Source: an uncultured Clostridium sp. (GTDB lineage: Bacteria > Bacillota > Clostridia > TANB77 > CAG-508). Taken from it: DNA of 7,576 nucleotides. Of the stretch, positions 5,358 to 7,576 are shown piece by piece; the stretch's first letter is position 1; each line of letters begins with the position of its first letter. The notes beneath the pieces were generated by a model, which searched no databases, had not been told where the DNA came from, and saw only the letters and a program-made list of their open reading frames with translations. Position numbers and translations under genes: made by a program. Where the stretch lies: assembly GCA_900557475.1 (NCBI GenBank), contig USTA01000034.1, forward strand, positions 1-7,576, written 5' to 3'.

Positions 5358-6095
5358 ATGAACTCTAAAACAAATAACAAAATAGATATGAAAACTCTCA
5401 TAAAAAGGTTATCTGTAATTTCATGCTCCATTTTGCTTGCAGTCTTTTTTTATTCTTCTCAAAATTTAACTGATGTAAAGATTGTTCCTGTGGTTTCTGT
5501 TCCAGTTACGAATAAAGTGATTGTTTTGGATGCTGGTCATGGATTACCAGATGAAGGAGCTCAAAGTTCTAATGGAACTACCGAGGCTTCAATTAATTTG
5601 AGTATAACTTTAAAAATTCAAAAACTTTTGGAGTCTAGCGGTGCTAATGTTATTCTTACTCGTTCTGATGAAAATGCAATATATGAAATAGATTCTAAAA
5701 CACTTTCTCAAAAGAAAGTTTCTGATATTAGAAATAGAGTTAAAATAGGGAATAAATCTTCTGCTGATATTTTTGTTTCCATACATCTTAATAAATTTCC
5801 TGAAAAGAAATATTATGGATGGCAAACTTTCTATAAAAGTGGTGATGAAGGTTCAAAAATTCTTGCTACTAAAATTCAAGAGAATTTGAATTCTGCCATA
5901 AATAAAGAAAATACAAGAGTTCCTCATTCATTAAATAATGTATACATTATGAAACATGTTGAGATTCCTACTTCTATTGTGGAGTGTGGTTTTTTATCTA
6001 ATCCAGAAGAAGAAAAAGATCTTTTAGATAATTCCTATCAAGATAAACTAGCTTGGGGAATTTATAATGGCATTATGGATTATTTTAATAGGTAG
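5358..6095 (+). CDS. cwlD: Germination-specific N-acetylmuramoyl-L-alanine amidase CwlD
   Basis: The protein has 245 residues, close to the family length. A basic N-terminus and one hydrophobic segment (about 18-33) act as a signal anchor or signal peptide, placing the enzyme outside the membrane. The Amidase_3 domain spans about 53-243. Zinc ligands are H61 (LDAGHG), E76 and H143 (VSIHLN), and the catalytic glutamate is E209 (IVECGFLSNP). The stretch from KKVSDIRNRVK (119-129) to the C-terminus follows the Bacillus CwlD pattern closely, which favours CwlD over other Amidase_3 enzymes. CwlD removes the peptide from muramic acid in the spore cortex so that PdaA can form muramic-delta-lactam, the mark recognised by germination lytic enzymes. 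GGAGG at 5346-5350 is 7 nt from the ATG. The gene is monocistronic, ending at the terminator 6132-6176. C23 sits in a lipobox-like VISC but at the wrong end of the hydrophobic stretch. Confidence 0.87.
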   Translation: MNSKTNNKIDMKTLIKRLSVISCSILLAVFFYSSQNLTDVKIVPVVSVPVTNKVIVLDAGHGLPDEGAQSSNGTTEASINLSITLKIQKLLESSGANVILTRSDENAIYEIDSKTLSQKKVSDIRNRVKIGNKSSADIFVSIHLNKFPEKKYYGWQTFYKSGDEGSKILATKIQENLNSAINKENTRVPHSLNNVYIMKHVEIPTSIVECGFLSNPEEEKDLLDNSYQDKLAWGIYNGIMDYFNR

Positions 6096-6131
6096 ATAGT
6101 AATTATATTCTGGCACATTCGGAAGCTTATG

Positions 6132-6176
6132 ACTAAAAAAACGGCAGGGACTAAATAGCCCCCACCGTTTTTTAGT
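6132..6176. terminator. Bidirectional terminator between cwlD and the frameshifted ORF
   Basis: The left arm (6132-6144, seven A then CGG) pairs with the right arm (6165-6176, CCG then six T) with one bulged A. Additional GGG/CCC pairing lies inside. The T-run on each strand lets it serve both cwlD on the plus strand and the minus-strand gene converging from 6617. The stop codon of the -1 frame of that gene (6174-6172) lies inside the right arm. Confidence 0.85.
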
Positions 6177-6383
6177 TATTCCACTCTTCTTCAAGAAGGT
6201 CTATTTCATATTGTAACCCTTCTTGAATAGTATACTGAAGTTCTTCTTCCTCTATCACTTCATCTATTGCATCAATGAATAAAATATCTTCATTGACTGC
6301 AATTTTAACTGCACAGAGGATGAGAACTCCTAAAAATTTCATCTCTATGAGTTCTTCTACATCGTGCCTTGAAAGTGGAATTT
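6172..6383 (-). pseudogene. Downstream reading frame of the unrecognised gene, joined by a -1 shift at A7
   Basis: In the -1 frame relative to the 86-residue ORF, 69 codons are open from ATT at 6381-6379 to a TAA at 6174-6172. The frame has an acidic, Glu-rich C-terminus and a hydrophobic stretch FLGVLILCAVKIAV. It has no good start of its own: upstream it hits TAA at 6393-6391, and the first ATG (6341-6339) lacks a clear ribosome site. It is therefore best read as the second half of one 148-residue protein, made by -1 slippage on A AAA AAA at 6387-6381 or separated by a one-base loss. I do not recognise the product. The base composition, with codons such as CTC, CTG-like and GCA, is continuous with the upstream half. 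Confidence 0.5.
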
Positions 6384-6617
6384 TTTTCTTTTAGCCAACT
6401 TAGATTTCTGAAATTTTTTTAGCAGTATCCGATATGTTCCATCTACTACTTCATCTTTAAGAAATCCTTTTAATAAATCTTGTACTTGGCTATTTTCCAG
6501 AATCGCATCCAGCTTTTCTTCTGAAATGGGAATGTCTCCCGAAATTGACAATGCCCAATCCTCCTCGTTTCCTTCATCAAAGTTGCTGAAGTCGTCTAGT
6601 CTTCCAAATTTGCTCAT
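6357..6617 (-). CDS. Unrecognised acidic protein, 86 residues in frame 0; probable front half of a 148-residue product
   Basis: No family is recognised. The N-terminal 60 residues are acidic (LDDFSNFDEGNEEDW, then helical segments near 32-60), followed by a basic stretch KKFQKSKLAKRKK (67-79). The ORF has AGGAGG at 6626-6631, 8 nt from its ATG, and a near-consensus promoter at 6648-6676, so expression is likely. The frame ends at TAG soon after the A7 run at 6387-6381, which lies in frame as A AAA AAA after R77. A shift to -1 there adds 69 residues, to 148 in total. A second in-frame A AAA AAA at 6420-6414 leads to a stop after four codons. Codons such as AGC, CTG, GGC, ACG and CAC are more frequent here than in neighbours, hinting at a different origin. 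Programmed frameshift, real mutation and sequencing error in the A-run all remain possible. Confidence 0.6.
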   Translation of the reverse strand: MSKFGRLDDFSNFDEGNEEDWALSISGDIPISEEKLDAILENSQVQDLLKGFLKDEVVDGTYRILLKKFQKSKLAKRKKFHFQGTM

Positions 6618-6647
6618 AGGTTTTTCCTCCTAAAAATTGATGCTTCT

Positions 6648-6676
6648 ATTATATCACATTATGTTACCATATGCAA
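6648..6676 (-). promoter_or_regulatory. Sigma-A promoter of the frameshifted gene
   Basis: On the minus strand, TTGCAT (6676-6671) and a perfect TATAAT (6653-6648) are exactly 17 nt apart. The start would lie near 6641, just 10 nt before the AGGAGG at 6631-6626, so the leader is short. This is one of the best promoter matches in the window. Confidence 0.7.
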
Positions 6677-6706
6677 TATAATATTTTTATCTGCTTTTAC
6701 CTATTT

Positions 6707-6740
6707 TTAGCTATTGAATTTGACTAGTTGCAATAGTTAG
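6707..6740. repeat. Inverted repeat just downstream of the AI-2E family gene
   Basis: CTATTG (6711-6716) and CAATAG (6731-6736) pair perfectly. On the plus strand the stem extends to 10 bp with G-U pairs and is followed by T residues at 6743-6747. On the minus strand, the sense of the adjacent gene, no T-run follows. It is thus not a clear terminator for that gene and could only weakly stop plus-strand transcripts. Confidence 0.3.
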
Positions 6741-6745
6741 AATTT

Positions 6746-7576
6746 TTATTTAAGCTCTTCTATGTTTTTCTCCTCTAACTCTATTTTTTCTTTTTCTTGT
6801 ATTCTTTCACTCGCAAAATCATCAATAACCAGTTTTAAAAGTGTGAAGAATGGAACTCCTAAAAGCATTCCTATTGCTCCTAAGTATGCACCTCCTACTG
6901 TTACAGAAAACATTACTAAAAGTGGGCTTACTTTAAGAGATTGACTTGTTATTCTTGGATTTATTAGGTTTGCATCTATCTGCTGAAGAACTATAACTAC
7001 TATTGCCATAATCAGTGCTTGCTCCCAACCACCTGTAAGTAATGTAATTATTATAGCTATTGCTACTCCAAATATTGCACCAAAGTATGGTACTAAATTT
7101 GAAATACCTATTAATATTCCAAGAAGTACTGAATATTTTACTCCCATAATACTCATTGCTATACTTGTTATTATTGCAACAATTATACAATCAAGCATTT
7201 GACTCCATAAATATTTAAAGAATATTTGATTTCCATTAGAAAAATATTTTTGAAATTTTTCATATCCCCTACTTGAAAGCATTGCTTTTGCTAGCTTTTT
7301 AATATATCTTACTATCCTTTCTCTTTGAAGTAATATGTATACCGAGCATATTAATGCTATGAATATATTAACAATTCCTTTTACAACTCCCATTGCAGAA
7401 GATAAATATTCTTTTATCTTTTCTATTGTGAAGAATTCACTGAAATCCATATTTTGTATAAAATCTACCACTGGTTTTAAGATGTTGTCTTGAATAAATG
7501 GTGCTATACTTAAATTTGGACTTTCTGATATTACTGCATTATAATAAGTTTGAGCATTGCTTATTAAGTCCGCTAT
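6746..7576 (-). CDS. AI-2E family (PerM-like) membrane protein, N-terminus outside window
   Basis: The frame is open from the window edge at 7576 to TAA at 6748-6746, giving the C-terminal 276 residues of a protein usually about 340-400 long. A GTG at 7471 is internal, since the frame continues upstream without a stop. Membrane segments are visible near 64-83, 131-145, 150-182, 187-198 and 217-248. Family signatures are NLVPYFGAIFG (160-170), QQIDANLINPRI (198-209), then PLLVMFSVTVGGAYLGAIGMLLGVP. The charged tail (255-276) is helical and cytoplasmic. Members have been linked to autoinducer-2 export (TqsA) or Na+/H+ antiport, but most are of unknown substrate, and the domain alone does not prove signal transport. 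The stop lies 70 nt upstream of the -35 box of the next minus-strand gene. Confidence 0.87.
   Translation of the reverse strand: MADLISNAQTYYNAVISESPNLSIAPFIQDNILKPVVDFIQNMDFSEFFTIEKIKEYLSSAMGVVKGIVNIFIALICSVYILLQRERIVRYIKKLAKAMLSSRGYEKFQKYFSNGNQIFFKYLWSQMLDCIIVAIITSIAMSIMGVKYSVLLGILIGISNLVPYFGAIFGVAIAIIITLLTGGWEQALIMAIVVIVLQQIDANLINPRITSQSLKVSPLLVMFSVTVGGAYLGAIGMLLGVPFFTLLKLVIDDFASERIQEKEKIELEEKNIEELK

Noticed and set aside
5415..5428. Lipoprotein signal (VISC, with C23) in CwlD.
   Set aside because: The cysteine lies at the start of the hydrophobic stretch, with more than ten hydrophobic residues after it, so it does not fit a lipoprotein cleavage site.
6323..6355. Pseudoknot stimulating the -1 frameshift, with GAGATG in the hairpin loop pairing to CATCCTC after it.
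   Set aside because: There would be no linker between stem 1 and the second strand of stem 2, which is sterically unlikely, and the structure starts 25 nt after the slip site rather than 5-9 nt.
6933..7190. Minus-strand frame inside the AI-2E family gene.
   Set aside because: Asn/Tyr/Ser-rich low-complexity product in an alternate frame of a well-supported membrane protein.
7469..7471. GTG as the start codon of the AI-2E family protein.
   Set aside because: The frame stays open 35 more codons to the window edge, the family needs a longer N-terminus, and no ribosome site precedes the GTG.

Overview
The window comes from a very AT-rich, low-GC Gram-positive genome. Shine-Dalgarno sites are strong (AGGAGG-type), promoters look like sigma-A, and a clear CwlD-type spore-cortex amidase is present. 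Together these point to a spore-forming member of the Clostridia; the species cannot be told from the sequence. No tRNA, rRNA, CRISPR array, insertion sequence or phage structural gene was seen.

Layout. (1) 1-2112, minus: the N-terminal 704 codons of a superfamily 1B (UPF1/Dna2-like) helicase, cut off by the window edge just before motif VI. (2) 2113-2388: a divergent promoter region. (3) 2389-2610, plus: a 73-residue cysteine/histidine-containing protein of unknown function, with its own near-consensus promoter, an operator-like palindrome and a 19-bp terminator hairpin. (4) 2697-3033: non-coding AT-rich DNA with several palindromes and a good promoter. (5) 3034-4041, plus: a two-gene operon of a GNAT acetyltransferase and a P-loop kinase-like protein of the FlaR/'topology modulation' type. 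(6) 4042-4198: a convergent gap with a 40-bp-phased direct repeat and weak hairpins. (7) 4199-5070, minus: a two-gene operon of an ArsC/Spx-family thioredoxin-fold protein followed by a Nudix hydrolase. (8) 5071-5357: a divergent promoter region. (9) 5358-6095, plus: cwlD, ended by a bidirectional terminator. (10) 6172-6617, minus: an unrecognised acidic protein whose frame is broken at an A7 run; it reads on for 69 more residues if translation slips -1. (11) 6746-7576, minus: the C-terminal 276 residues of an AI-2E family (PerM-like) membrane protein, 5' end outside the window.

The genes do not form one pathway. They look like a mosaic of short, separately promoted units: one sporulation gene, one membrane protein, two small housekeeping/stress operons, and accessory or unknown genes (helicase, Cys-rich peptide, frameshifted ORF). 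The most interesting points are the in-frame A AAA AAA heptamer joining two ORFs at 6381-6387, the Shine-Dalgarno/hairpin/ATG arrangement ahead of the ArsC-family gene, and the solitary Cys-rich small protein with its palindromic promoter.
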